Translations under genes and position numbers: made by a program
Notes under the pieces: model-generated
Told to the model about the DNA's origin: nothing
The model's input: the letters and a program-made list of their open reading frames with translations, nothing else
Databases searched by the model: none
Origin: Bacillus suaedaesalsae
Lineage (GTDB): Bacteria; Bacillota; Bacilli; Bacillales; SA4
DNA length: 64,000 nucleotides
Reading direction: 5' to 3'
Assembly: GCF_016890225.1 (NCBI RefSeq)
Contig: NZ_JAFELM010000028.1
Coordinates: 143,144 to 207,143, forward strand
Part shown: positions 27,047 through 35,584 of the stretch, piece after piece
How the letters are laid out: every line of letters starts with the position of its first letter
Position numbering within the stretch: the stretch's first letter is position 1

Positions 27047-27095
27047 TAAGCTGTATGGTTTTGTATCTCTCGGACACAAAGCCATACAGCTTTTA
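27047..27095. terminator. Long terminator between convergent units
   Basis: AAGCTGTATGG...CCATACAGCTT with outer ACAAAGCC/GGTTTTGT pairing; serves both the sigma unit and the gene at 27093. Confidence 0.85.
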
Positions 27096-27407
27096 CTTAT
27101 TTTTTTCTAGGTACACAAACACATCTTCTTGCTCAAGACTCGTTGATGCCAAAAAGACCTTCCAGCCCTTTAATCGACTTCCACATTGAAATACATGCTC
27201 TTCTTCAACCGAAGTTACTTGAAAACTATGTTCTTTACTTTTACACCAATCAATTTGAAGATACAACGTATTCTCACCTGGCTCAAGTATATAGTTGAAT
27301 GTTTCTCCGTTTTTTATTTTTCCAATTTCTTCACCATTCAGGAAAACGGTATAACTTCTCATCTTATTAGCAAACTGAGAATCTCTTTTTATTGTTAATT
27401 TGGCCAT
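27093..27407 (-). CDS. Conserved protein of unknown function (beta-rich)
   Basis: A 104-residue protein, with beta-strand pattern (YTVFLNGEEIGKIKNGET, then LEPGENTLYLQIDW) resembling the PEGA-like or NEAT-small fold in which a short peptide module is displayed. No signal peptide or membrane helix. Function unknown. Confidence 0.65.
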   Translation of the reverse strand: MAKLTIKRDSQFANKMRSYTVFLNGEEIGKIKNGETFNYILEPGENTLYLQIDWCKSKEHSFQVTSVEEEHVFQCGSRLKGWKVFLASTSLEQEDVFVYLEKNK

Positions 27408-27535
27408 TTTCTACTCCTATTCTCTAATTTTTTTAGACTATAAAATACTTATGAACTGATATGTATACTTAGTACCGATGAAGTTCGGACTAAAAATCCA
27501 CCAAGTAGAACAAACTCCTTCGAGAACTTGCTCAT

Positions 27536-28285
27536 TCACTTACCTTCCTCCTCATCTTCCCGAAATAGTTCATAAAGAAACCGCTCTCTTCCCGTCAGAA
27601 AACTTAGTGTTAATTGATAATGCTCTGTTTCCTCATATGAAGTCCTCTTCACGGGACTTTGATTAAAGTCATAAATATCCGCATCCGGATATCCGAGTAG
27701 GATTGGAGAATGAGTGGCAATAATAAATTGTGCATCACCTTCACTTACTAGATCATGAATCACCTTTAAAAAAGCTAACTGGAGAGCAGGTGATAGTGCG
27801 GCTTCCGGTTCGTCTAAAAGGTAGATGCTTCTCTCCCCAAAGCGATTTGTAAATAGTGATAGAAAAGCTTCACCATGTGACTGTTCATGTAACGACTTCC
27901 CACCATATGCACCATAATTAAATAAAGGATCTTCCTTCGCTAAATTATCCAGATAGGTAGCAAAATGATAAAAACTTTCCGCCCTTAAAAAGAACCCATT
28001 ATTGATTTTCGGTAGCCATGATAGTCGGATAAATTCCCCTAAGTCAGACGTTGATGATTCTACAGAGTATAAATCGTTCTTTCCCCCGCCAGCATTATTG
28101 AACCCACACTGATAAGAAATTGCTTCAAGCAATGTTGATTTTCCAGAACCATTTTCCCCTACGAAAAATGTTACTGGTTTTGTAAACTCTAATGAGTCAA
28201 ATTCTCTAATACTCGGAATACAGAAGGGATACTTCTTATAATTATGTACTTTTTCCTTCAATAACGTTAAGCCTCTTAAATACAA
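27536..28285 (-). CDS. AAA/ABC-type ATPase, stand-alone
   Basis: A 249-residue ATPase with Walker A GENGSGKST, a signature-like SHGEA, Walker B IYLLDEPEAAL, and the H-loop ATHSPILL. The architecture matches AAA_15/21-type ABC ATPases related to SMC/RecF rather than transporter subunits; no membrane partner is nearby. TTG start with AGGAGG upstream. Substrate or partner unknown; possibly acts with the 28338 protein, 52 nt upstream. Confidence 0.8.
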   Translation of the reverse strand: MYLRGLTLLKEKVHNYKKYPFCIPSIREFDSLEFTKPVTFFVGENGSGKSTLLEAISYQCGFNNAGGGKNDLYSVESSTSDLGEFIRLSWLPKINNGFFLRAESFYHFATYLDNLAKEDPLFNYGAYGGKSLHEQSHGEAFLSLFTNRFGERSIYLLDEPEAALSPALQLAFLKVIHDLVSEGDAQFIIATHSPILLGYPDADIYDFNQSPVKRTSYEETEHYQLTLSFLTGRERFLYELFREDEEEGK

Positions 28286-28337
28286 ACCGCTGTTCCTCCT
28301 TAGGGGATTTCTCTTCGGCTTCCAAGCTAGTTAAAAT

Positions 28338-28931
28338 TTATATTGCAAACTCAAAATCAGTTTCCTTATTAAAGGGACCTTTTATTTCTGTAAAGACAAT
28401 TTTATATTTTGAACGATCCTCTGGCAATGGTGGAGATACAATGTAACGATAGGACATATGACCACTTGACCCTCCCCCACCTTCATTGCGACAATCATAT
28501 TCAGTCTCGCCTACTATAGACATTTTATAGAAAGAGTGATCGCGATGCATTTCTTCTTCTGACACTTGTCCTTTATCAATGGATAAATGTACGACACTGA
28601 CATTCTCAAACTGACTAATAAACGGAACTGAATAGAACACATCTCCTTTTTCAAATGATCCTAGAATTGGTATATTTTTCACAAATCCTTTTGGTTCAAC
28701 AAATGGTTTATATAGTTCTTCATTTAAAAAGTGGGAAAAAACTCCATTAAGGAAATCTTCATAAAAATGATATTTTGCCGACCATGACGAAATTAAATGT
28801 TTATGTGGAAATCCAGGGTTATTATTTGAAAGCTCTTTTCTCTGTTTGATTAACTTGCAGATTTTCTCATCAATTTGTTCTATTTTCTGATCATAATGAT
28901 CTGTTGGTGGTTCAAATGGTAATCGCTTCAA
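28338..28931 (-). CDS. Protein of unknown function
   Basis: A 197-residue soluble protein. The N-terminal ~35 residues form a charged helix (KIEQIDEKICKLIKQRKEL), and a glycine run (GGGGSSG) occurs near residue 153. No family recognised. It lies on the same strand as the ATPase downstream. Confidence 0.6.
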   Translation of the reverse strand: MKRLPFEPPTDHYDQKIEQIDEKICKLIKQRKELSNNNPGFPHKHLISSWSAKYHFYEDFLNGVFSHFLNEELYKPFVEPKGFVKNIPILGSFEKGDVFYSVPFISQFENVSVVHLSIDKGQVSEEEMHRDHSFYKMSIVGETEYDCRNEGGGGSSGHMSYRYIVSPPLPEDRSKYKIVFTEIKGPFNKETDFEFAI

Positions 28932-29030
28932 AACTTTCTCCCCCTTATAAATTTAAAACTAGCTTAACATAAAATGGAAATAACATGTAGAAGGCGTGAC
29001 CAAAAGAAAGAGTTTTATAGCCCTAAATGA

Positions 29031-29060
29031 AAAGGGCGACCTTCATCTTGAAGAGTCGCA
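29031..29060 (-). terminator. Terminator after the DUF2935 gene
   Basis: GCGAC...GTCGC with TTTT following on the minus strand, near the end of 29107. Confidence 0.5.
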
Positions 29061-29106
29061 CCATTTAATAGAAAGTTACAATATTCTTTGTATGAATGAA
29101 GTATAC

Positions 29107-29925
29107 CTAAGAGGAGTAGGATATTCTTCGCAAAGAGCATTCGGCTGCCGATCCCTGTAAGGAAGGCGCATAATAGCTTAATTTTTTTATAAAGTAACAA
29201 GTTTCAGGAAAATGATGTTCTAGAAAACGCAATGTAGTCTTATTTAACAGCTTATCTTCCCGATATTTAAGTACCATCGAATAGATAAATTGACTCATTT
29301 CTAATGTTGTTTTCCCAACATCTAAGGCAAACTCATTTTGTCTTGGAAATCCTGGTTTCTTAAATCGTAAATAACCTTTTAAATGATGATTTTGTACGAT
29401 GAATGTTTGATATTTACCAATATACTGATCTGTTTGCCTTGAAGCAACTGCCTCAATTGGGTCTAGCATGTTTTTAAATAAGACTGCATGCCCAAGTTGA
29501 TCCTCTAACCATAAATCCATTAAGTCAACTAATGGCAGTGGTACTGGCTGTTGGCCTCTTGTTAAGTATGATAAAATCCTTAAATATTCTTGGTTTTCTG
29601 CTAATGTACCGTTCATATAGGTTGGAGACAAGTTTAAATTAACTTTGTTATCAATGCGAAGTGCCTGTAGAGTTCCTTCAAATTCAAAGTATCCTTTTGC
29701 AACAGTCCATGCTCTATTCGAAAATTCCATCATAGTAGGATCACTATGGTCATTCGTTGGTGCTATGCTGTTTAAATTTTGTAACAAATCGTTGAATAAA
29801 TGGATATATTGCTGGGCAACTCTTATATATTCCTCCTCACTTACTGATAAATGATCCCTTATAAAATAAGCATGATCCTGCAGAATTTCTAACCAAAATA
29901 AATGCTCTTCCCATATTGATACCAC
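29107..29925 (-). CDS. DUF2935 family protein
   Basis: A 272-residue helical protein starting IWEEHLFWLEILQDHAYFIR and repeating a DQLGHAVLFKNMLD-like helix near residue 145, as in the DUF2935 family. His/Glu pairs at the helix starts suggest a ferritin-like metal site, but function is unknown. GTG start with a purine-rich site. Tail is short compared with the family's usual C-terminus. Confidence 0.7.
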   Translation of the reverse strand: MVSIWEEHLFWLEILQDHAYFIRDHLSVSEEEYIRVAQQYIHLFNDLLQNLNSIAPTNDHSDPTMMEFSNRAWTVAKGYFEFEGTLQALRIDNKVNLNLSPTYMNGTLAENQEYLRILSYLTRGQQPVPLPLVDLMDLWLEDQLGHAVLFKNMLDPIEAVASRQTDQYIGKYQTFIVQNHHLKGYLRFKKPGFPRQNEFALDVGKTTLEMSQFIYSMVLKYREDKLLNKTTLRFLEHHFPETCYFIKKLSYYAPSLQGSAAECSLRRISYSS

Positions 29926-29971
29926 TTCCTATTCCCCCTTCCATTCTCTTTTAAAGTTTATTGTTCAAGTA

Positions 29972-30070
29972 ATGAGAAATGAACAACAAAATCAAATAGT
30001 TAAACAGATGAGATCTTCGTACGGTGGAAAGCCAGTACCTGTAACGGAAATAAATAAAGTTATTACATAA
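29972..30070 (+). other. Short plus-strand open frame, possible remnant
   Basis: A 32-codon frame from ATG 29972, reading RNEQQNQIVKQMRSSYGGKP. No ribosome-binding site. It looks protein-like but may be a fragment. Confidence 0.3.
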
Positions 30071-30124
30071 AGCTTCAGAAATTGGGGAAATTATACATAC
30101 AAATAACTGGAAAAGGAAGATTCA

Positions 30125-30604
30125 ATGAAAAATAATAAGTTATTAATTATGTTAATGACGATTCTACCTTGGCTTAGTATCCCACTACTAGGACTGAAAA
30201 CGTTTAAACGATATCTTCCAGGTGTAATTTTTATGAGCTTATACCTTCTTGCTGAGGGTAGATTAGCTGAAAAAAGAAAATGGTGGTGGTTTCCATATCA
30301 TGTAAAACCGAATGTACTTGGAGAACTTCCTTTAATTCTTGGACCTTTTTTTATAGGATCAATTTGGATAATGAAATATACGTTTGGTAAGTTTAAACTT
30401 TATATTTTCGTTAATCTTATAATCGATTCTCTATTTACCTTCTTCACCTTAGATATCTTTAAGAAAATGGGCTATGTCACTCTTGTTAGATTATCAAAAT
30501 TCCAACTATCCATTGTATTCCTCTTAAAGACATTTGTTTTATATGGCTTTCAGCTTTTCTATGAGAGTATTTTAACAAAACGAGTTAAAACAGTAGATGA
30601 ATAA
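30125..30604 (+). CDS. Membrane protein of unknown function
   Basis: A 159-residue protein with four predicted transmembrane segments and an aromatic WWWFPYH motif between the first two. Ends at a bidirectional terminator. No family recognised; single-gene unit. Confidence 0.65.
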   Translation: MKNNKLLIMLMTILPWLSIPLLGLKTFKRYLPGVIFMSLYLLAEGRLAEKRKWWWFPYHVKPNVLGELPLILGPFFIGSIWIMKYTFGKFKLYIFVNLIIDSLFTFFTLDIFKKMGYVTLVRLSKFQLSIVFLLKTFVLYGFQLFYESILTKRVKTVDE

Positions 30605-30614
30605 ACCACATGAC

Positions 30615-30660
30615 AAATAATAAAGAGTTAAGGTGTATATTCCATAACTCTTTATTATTT
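30615..30660. terminator. Bidirectional terminator
   Basis: AAATAATAAAGAGTTA...TAACTCTTTATTATTT, between convergent genes. Confidence 0.85.
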
Positions 30661-30670
30661 GTACACTCCT

Positions 30671-31036
30671 TCAATCTGTAAATAATTCTTTCATCTCCTG
30701 TTGAATTACTTGTATATCTTCAATCAAAACTTCTTTCTCTTCATTTTGGGGTGTTATCTTGATTAACAGCATCTCGCCGTTTTCAAATGTGATAAGTTCG
30801 TATGTTTTAAAATCGATACCAGCAGTTGTCAAAGCTTGAAGTTTTGCAAATTCATCTTTAGAAAAACTTCCTTTTCTTCCTTCAGAAAATAATGAAGTAA
30901 AACTTTCGTAATCTTGATGCGCGATTGCTTGCTTTAATAACAGTGCTGTATTCTCCGGTGAATTTGGTTGCACCTTTTGAGTACAACCTAAAATAACCGA
31001 TAACATAAGGAAAATAAATAAGATGCGCAACTTCAA
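30671..31036 (-). CDS. Lipoprotein of unknown function
   Basis: About 121 residues from the TTG at 31036 (GAGG upstream). Lipobox SVILGC near residue 20. The exported domain resembles DUF4878-like stress folds (LLLKQAIAHQDYESFTSLF). The open frame runs further upstream, where there is no ribosome-binding site. Lies 16 nt after the 87-aa membrane gene. Confidence 0.65.
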   Translation of the reverse strand: MKLRILFIFLMLSVILGCTQKVQPNSPENTALLLKQAIAHQDYESFTSLFSEGRKGSFSKDEFAKLQALTTAGIDFKTYELITFENGEMLLIKITPQNEEKEVLIEDIQVIQQEMKELFTD

Positions 31037-31052
31037 TATCAATACCTCGTTC

Positions 31053-31316
31053 CTACATAAATGTTCCAACAGTCGCAATGACGATACATGCGATAACAAA
31101 ATAGCCAAAGCCAACTACTTTATCTTTTGAGCCTAATATCTTTTTATAAATTTTGTTAGATGCGTAAAACACTGCAATTAGTACATTAAATAAAATGAGA
31201 ATCGCTATAAACTTATTTAGATCATACTGTTGAATATCTATTAAATTAGGAATCAAAAAAGCCGTTGTAAACGATAATAAATCACTTAAATATACTTTTC
31301 TTTTTTCAATAGACAA
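31053..31316 (-). CDS. Small membrane protein of unknown function
   Basis: An 87-residue protein with two predicted membrane helices. Same strand and close to the lipoprotein gene downstream, so probably co-transcribed. No family recognised. Confidence 0.6.
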   Translation of the reverse strand: MSIEKRKVYLSDLLSFTTAFLIPNLIDIQQYDLNKFIAILILFNVLIAVFYASNKIYKKILGSKDKVVGFGYFVIACIVIATVGTFM

Positions 31317-31357
31317 TTTTTCTCCTCCATATTTTTCGATTTATATATAGTTTCACT

Positions 31358-31396
31358 AAAAAAGTGCATGAATCCTTCTTGATTCATGCACTTTCT
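31358..31396. terminator. Terminator after the P-loop kinase gene
   Basis: AAAGTGCATGAATC...GATTCATGCACTTT with T-run on the minus strand. Confidence 0.85.
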
Positions 31397-31434
31397 AAGA
31401 AATACTATTATTCTCTATTAAATCTGGCTAAAAA

Positions 31435-31998
31435 TCAGGGATGACGCTTCAAACTATTAGACAGTTTCATAATTTCTTGAATAACAAAACTCATTTCCTG
31501 ATCATTTTTAATGACAAACAAATGGTCTGCTTCACCCTCAACTGGATCATCAACTTTATCTTCCTGTTGACGTATCAGCACGTTCTCAAAAGTAGTGACA
31601 CTTCTAAATATGGTGGTACTACGCCTACTCTCTTTAACTCGACCTTCAAGAACAGCATCTGGAATATCAAAATGAACAAGAATGCGCGTGAATTGATCTT
31701 CGGGGTATAATTCTTCAAGTAAATACTCCCGATCTTTTCGAGTTCGATTAGAATTGCAAATAATGAAGTGTAAATTAGTCTGTTCCTTCGCATAGGTAAC
31801 GATGAGTTTTGAAATGGAATGCTTTAACGTGTTTGGTCCTTGCTTCGGTTCAATTTTTTTGTAATAGGTATGAATAAACTCCGCGTGGTTGTCTTGATCC
31901 ATTACAAACGAGTTTTCAAGTTTGTCTTCTAGCATTCTTGCAAAAGTAGTCTTCCCGCTATGTGTTTTTCCTACGGTTATGATTACTAATCTTTTCAT
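31435..31998 (-). CDS. P-loop kinase-like ATP-binding protein
   Basis: A 187-residue protein with Walker A GKTHSGKTT, from the ATG at 31998 (AAGGAG upstream). Later segments FVMDQDNHAEFIHTYYKKIE and NSNRTRKDREYLLEELYP resemble zeta-toxin or polynucleotide-kinase-like P-loop proteins that phosphorylate small molecules. Substrate unknown; no antitoxin neighbour seen. Confidence 0.75.
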   Translation of the reverse strand: MKRLVIITVGKTHSGKTTFARMLEDKLENSFVMDQDNHAEFIHTYYKKIEPKQGPNTLKHSISKLIVTYAKEQTNLHFIICNSNRTRKDREYLLEELYPEDQFTRILVHFDIPDAVLEGRVKESRRSTTIFRSVTTFENVLIRQQEDKVDDPVEGEADHLFVIKNDQEMSFVIQEIMKLSNSLKRHP

Positions 31999-32068
31999 AT
32001 GTATCTCCTTAAACATTTTCCTTGTTTACTATAATTTTTATTATGTTTATTAGCATTAGTTTCACACA

Positions 32069-33196
32069 CTATGACCTTACAGGAGAAATGAGTTGCAGTT
32101 GAGTATCATTTCCAACCGGAAGAATTAAAATCGGTCTCATCGTCCCGTTAAAACATAGTTTAACTTCCTCATCCCGGATTGCTTTTAAAGCATCCATCAT
32201 AAAGTTTCCATCTAAAGAGATCGTTAAATCCTTAGCCCCTGAAATCGTTTTTACATGTTGTATTTCCTCAATTTGCCCCATTTCCGAGGAATTAGAGGAA
32301 ATCCTTATTTTGGATTCGTCTGTGATTTGAAACACGATATTATTGTTTTTCCATTCACTCGCAAATAAACTAGCTCGGTCTATCCCTTTAAGAAGTTCTC
32401 TTGTATCAAGAGTCAAAATAGTGCTTGTATCTTCTGGAATCAATCCTGCTACATTAGGATATGTTCCATCTATCAATCTTGAATAGAATGATAGATTGTT
32501 AGATTTAAACATGATATTATTCTCTGAAGTATAAATCTCTAAATTTGCCTTATGACCACCAAATAACTTTGAAAGTTCGATTAATGATGAGCTTGGGACA
32601 ATGAATGATCCTCTTAATGGTGACTTCATTCGATATTTTCTTAAAGCTAACCGATGGGAATTAGTTGCTACACAAGTTAATACATCTTCTTCAAAGGTAA
32701 AATTCACCCCAGTTAAGACAGGTCTAGTTTCATTCTTGGACGTAGCGAATACTGTATCCTTAATAATTCCAATTAAATCCTCGCTACTCATAGTAATTGA
32801 ATGATGTACATCAAATTTAGGTAACTCTGGGAAATCACTTCCATCAATGCCGTTCAATTTTGTTGTAATATCCCCCGATTTAATCGTTACGGATTGATTG
32901 TCACTTACTTTTATGTAAATATCATACGGTAATTTTTTGATAATATCGCTTATGTACTTGGCTGAAACTACTACCCTACCAGGTGAATATACCTCTATCA
33001 TTTTATTTCCTTCACCTATTAGTGGCAGAGTTCTTTCAATAGCAATATCACCATTACTCCCTACAACTGTTATTCGATCAGGTTGTGCGATTATTTTTAT
33101 CCCAGATAATAGAGGAACGGTCGTTTTAGTTGAAACAGCTTTACTAACATCACTGATCGCTTTATTAAAATAATCATTATTTATCTTAAATTCCAT
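32069..33196 (-). CDS. dnaN: DNA polymerase III beta sliding clamp, second copy
   Basis: A 375-residue beta clamp. Three topologically equal domains are recognisable, including ATNSHRLALRK (domain 2), SRLIDGTYPNVAGLIP and the C-terminus LILPVGND...ISPVRS, close to the usual PVR ending. It stands alone, not next to dnaA or recF, so it is probably an accessory paralogue of the main clamp (some bacilli carry two). Its partner polymerase is unknown. The symbol reflects family only. Confidence 0.85.
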   Translation of the reverse strand: MEFKINNDYFNKAISDVSKAVSTKTTVPLLSGIKIIAQPDRITVVGSNGDIAIERTLPLIGEGNKMIEVYSPGRVVVSAKYISDIIKKLPYDIYIKVSDNQSVTIKSGDITTKLNGIDGSDFPELPKFDVHHSITMSSEDLIGIIKDTVFATSKNETRPVLTGVNFTFEEDVLTCVATNSHRLALRKYRMKSPLRGSFIVPSSSLIELSKLFGGHKANLEIYTSENNIMFKSNNLSFYSRLIDGTYPNVAGLIPEDTSTILTLDTRELLKGIDRASLFASEWKNNNIVFQITDESKIRISSNSSEMGQIEEIQHVKTISGAKDLTISLDGNFMMDALKAIRDEEVKLCFNGTMRPILILPVGNDTQLQLISPVRS

Positions 33197-33318
33197 ATAA
33201 CTTCCTCTTCCTTAAACGTGATTTATCAATCTCCACTATCTTATAAAATCTTCTATTCTAGCATAACCTACAAAAGAGAAAATGAATGATCAACATATAA
33301 TCGTGAAATATGGGTTTC

Positions 33319-33693
33319 TTAATAAACTATCTGATTCTTAAGAAACAGTTTTTTCATTTCATTAGTTGAACTTTCGGTCAGCGTATATAAAGTATGTGTA
33401 TCTTTCATATCCATTATGGCCCAAACTGACTCTTCATTCGTATCAATCCATAAAAAATAACTTACCTCCTCCATTGAAATCATAAATGGAGCATCCATCA
33501 TATTTACAATACCCGGTTCTTTCACTGCAGAATCGATGGCATGAATGATCGCTTCTATGTCAGTAGTATCTGTCAACACTACCTTGCTATTACTATTATT
33601 AGATAGCTCCTGAATCACAACTTCTTTAACTTGATCTGTTGAACAAGCTACCATTAAGAAAAAAACTGTAAAAACCAATATTACCCTAACCAT
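33319..33693 (-). CDS. Lipoprotein with YhfM-like domain
   Basis: A 124-residue product from the ATG at 33693 (GGGGTGG upstream). Lipobox FLMVAC near residue 15, then a YhfM-like exported domain (IEAIIHAIDSAVKEPGIVNM). Similar in plan to the lipoprotein at 37129. Function unknown. Follows the 33710 lipoprotein gene closely. Confidence 0.65.
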   Translation of the reverse strand: MVRVILVFTVFFLMVACSTDQVKEVVIQELSNNSNSKVVLTDTTDIEAIIHAIDSAVKEPGIVNMMDAPFMISMEEVSYFLWIDTNEESVWAIMDMKDTHTLYTLTESSTNEMKKLFLKNQIVY

Positions 33694-33709
33694 TTTGACC
33701 ACCCCATTA

Positions 33710-34153
33710 TTAATCTTGTACAGTACTAATTTCTTGTATCTTGTAGTGTGTTTGTCTTTTCTTTTCAGCACTTACTTTTTCTTCTACGATAATTTCAAAT
33801 GCATTAGAAAGTATTTGTTCTGTTGTCAGTAATTCGTCTGGGAGGAAAATTGTTTCAGTTATTAACACTTCCTGCCCTGCTTCAATGTTGAATAACTTTC
33901 CATTTTGAATAGGAGCTATTCTATAATTGAGAGCATTTGCCCATTCATTCTTGGTATTTACAATATACAAATAAAACTCCGCTTTCTCGGATTGGTTATT
34001 TTTTATGTATAAATTAAACTCAATTCTATTCTCATCATAAAACCATGTTAGATGGCTTTTTCTATCGTGCAGTTCAAGTTGGCTTTGAGAGCAACCTACA
34101 ATGTAAAACATGACCGCAAATACTATGCCAATTTTAATACCTCTCATCATCAA
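33710..34153 (-). CDS. Lipoprotein of unknown function
   Basis: A 147-residue protein with lipobox MFYIVGC near residue 20, then a beta-rich domain (NRIEFNLYIKNNQSEKAEFY) resembling an immunoglobulin-like fold. Probably co-transcribed with the lipoprotein at 33319. Confidence 0.65.
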   Translation of the reverse strand: MMMRGIKIGIVFAVMFYIVGCSQSQLELHDRKSHLTWFYDENRIEFNLYIKNNQSEKAEFYLYIVNTKNEWANALNYRIAPIQNGKLFNIEAGQEVLITETIFLPDELLTTEQILSNAFEIIVEEKVSAEKKRQTHYKIQEISTVQD

Positions 34154-34354
34154 TTTTGACTCCTCTTGGTAAAATACACGTTAATAAAGTGACAAATGAC
34201 TTTATCTTTCTCTATAACTTTTTTGTATCTGCCATATTTTAGACATGACAAAGCATCACCTTATACATATTTTACCACATAATAGTTCTCAACAATTGAC
34301 ACTTTTAAGTAATAATTTCACTTTTCAGAAATTACTCAATAAAAATAAAGGGCT

Positions 34355-34590
34355 CTTTTCGTAAAGATTGTTGCTATTTGGATAGCTCTGTTAAAACATT
34401 GAGTTGATTGGAGCGGAAGGCACTCGACTCCTGCGGGAGATAGAGGGAATCGTGAGACCCCACAGGCGAAGCTGAGGAGGCTCACGTCCCTCCCCGCGGA
34501 AAGCGTGTGCCTGAAGCGGAAATCAACGGACCAAAAATAAATTCTTTTTTTGTAAAAATAGCAACAAAGTATGCGAAAACAGCCAAATAA
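34355..34590 (+). repeat. Dispersed Bacillaceae palindromic repeat, copy 2 (MITE-like)
   Basis: The core (34408-34530) contains GGCACTCGACTCCTGCGGGA, GAGACCCCACAGGCG and CCCCGCGGAAAGCGTGTGCC. It is framed by an imperfect terminal inverted repeat of about 29 bp: GGCTCTTTTCGTAAAGATTG at the left, and AACAAAGTATGCGAAAACAG-CC at the right. Homologous to copy 1 near 23.7 kb in opposite orientation. No coding capacity. Confidence 0.85.
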
Positions 34591-34646
34591 AAAGAGGATA
34601 ATAATGCAATCATAATAATCGCTTAAGCAATCCTTAAATTTGTAAC

Positions 34647-34870
34647 TTACATTAATCGTTGTATATCTGCATCTTGTATTGAATCACCAGTAAGTACAAA
34701 GAATACTTCCTTATTAAAAACTTTTTCAAGTGTGTTCTTCTATTGATTGCTACTAGGTCCCCATATACTGTGTTATCAGCAATAATAACAACTTCCATTT
34801 CCATTTCAACTTCATCACCTACCTTTACAATAAAAAGTGTTTGTTTGTTATTAAATATTTGTTGTGATAC
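34647..34870 (-). pseudogene. Gene remnant with a frameshift
   Basis: On the minus strand one frame reads LFIVKVGDEVEMEMEVVIIA then DNTVYGDLVAINRR; after a shift near 34735 the frame continues EKVFNKEVFFVLTGDSIQDA and DIQRLM to TAA at 34647-34649. No start codon is apparent upstream (a TAA precedes). It looks like the end of a decayed gene of unknown family. The rest of 34154-35050 holds only a promoter-type region and repeat copy 2. Confidence 0.45.
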
Positions 34871-35062
34871 TTACCTCTTTATTAAAAATCCACTATTTAG
34901 TAGATAATTTGCTGTTAATTTCCGAATAAGAGTGAATACAAGTAATAGGCGCAAAAGCTATTTAAAACTACTCGTGTATCATTCACCAAATTGCATATTT
35001 CTTTCTGAAACTGAACATTTTTATGGGTTTTCCTTAATACACTTCTGATAGAGGTGAGAAAA

Positions 35063-35500
35063 TTGGCGAGAGTTAAATATACTGACAGTGATATCGATTT
35101 AATGGCAAGGATGATGAGGGCTGAAGCAGAAGGGGAAGGCCGCCAAGGGATGCTTATGGTTGGAAATGTTATTGTAAATCGATTAGCAGCAAATTGTGGA
35201 GATTTTGAAGGATTAAGATCGATACGGCAAGTAATTTATCAAGTGCAAGGGGGGAATTACTCATTCGAAGCAGTACAAAAAGGAAATGTGTTTTATAACC
35301 CTGCAAGAAGTGTAGAAAAGAAATTAGCTAAACAAAACTTAGACTTTTGGAGAGAACATCCATCCAAGTACGCTCTTTGGTATTTTAATCCTTATGCAGC
35401 ATGTCCACCAACATGGTACGGCCAACCGTTTGCGGGCCAATTTAAACAACATTGTTATTATGAGCCACAGGCAAATACTTGCGAAGGTGCTTACAGATAA
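35063..35500 (+). CDS. cwlJ: Spore cortex-lytic enzyme CwlJ
   Basis: A 145-residue hydrolase_2 domain protein that matches CwlJ throughout: DLMARMMRAEAEGEG, GNVIVNRLAANC, SIRQVIYQ, FNPYAACPPTWY and a C-terminal C-x4-Y. CwlJ hydrolyses modified cortex peptidoglycan during germination and lacks a signal peptide, as here. I chose the TTG at 35063 (GAGGTGAG upstream), giving an N-terminus like MARVKYT. No gerQ is adjacent. Confidence 0.9.
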   Translation: MARVKYTDSDIDLMARMMRAEAEGEGRQGMLMVGNVIVNRLAANCGDFEGLRSIRQVIYQVQGGNYSFEAVQKGNVFYNPARSVEKKLAKQNLDFWREHPSKYALWYFNPYAACPPTWYGQPFAGQFKQHCYYEPQANTCEGAYR

Positions 35501-35531
35501 TAAACAAATGATAATGCTCCCCAATCTACAC

Positions 35532-35573
35532 AAAAGGATTGCTCCTATTGTTGCATAAGGAACAATCCTTTTC
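35532..35573. terminator. Bidirectional terminator between cwlJ and methyltransferase gene
   Basis: AAAAGGATTG...CAATCCTTTT. Confidence 0.85.
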
Positions 35574-35584
35574 GTTTTTATAAT

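Noticed and set aside
31435..31998. Zeta-toxin of a toxin-antitoxin pair
   Set aside because: Walker A fits, but no epsilon-like antitoxin lies nearby; kept as a general P-loop kinase.
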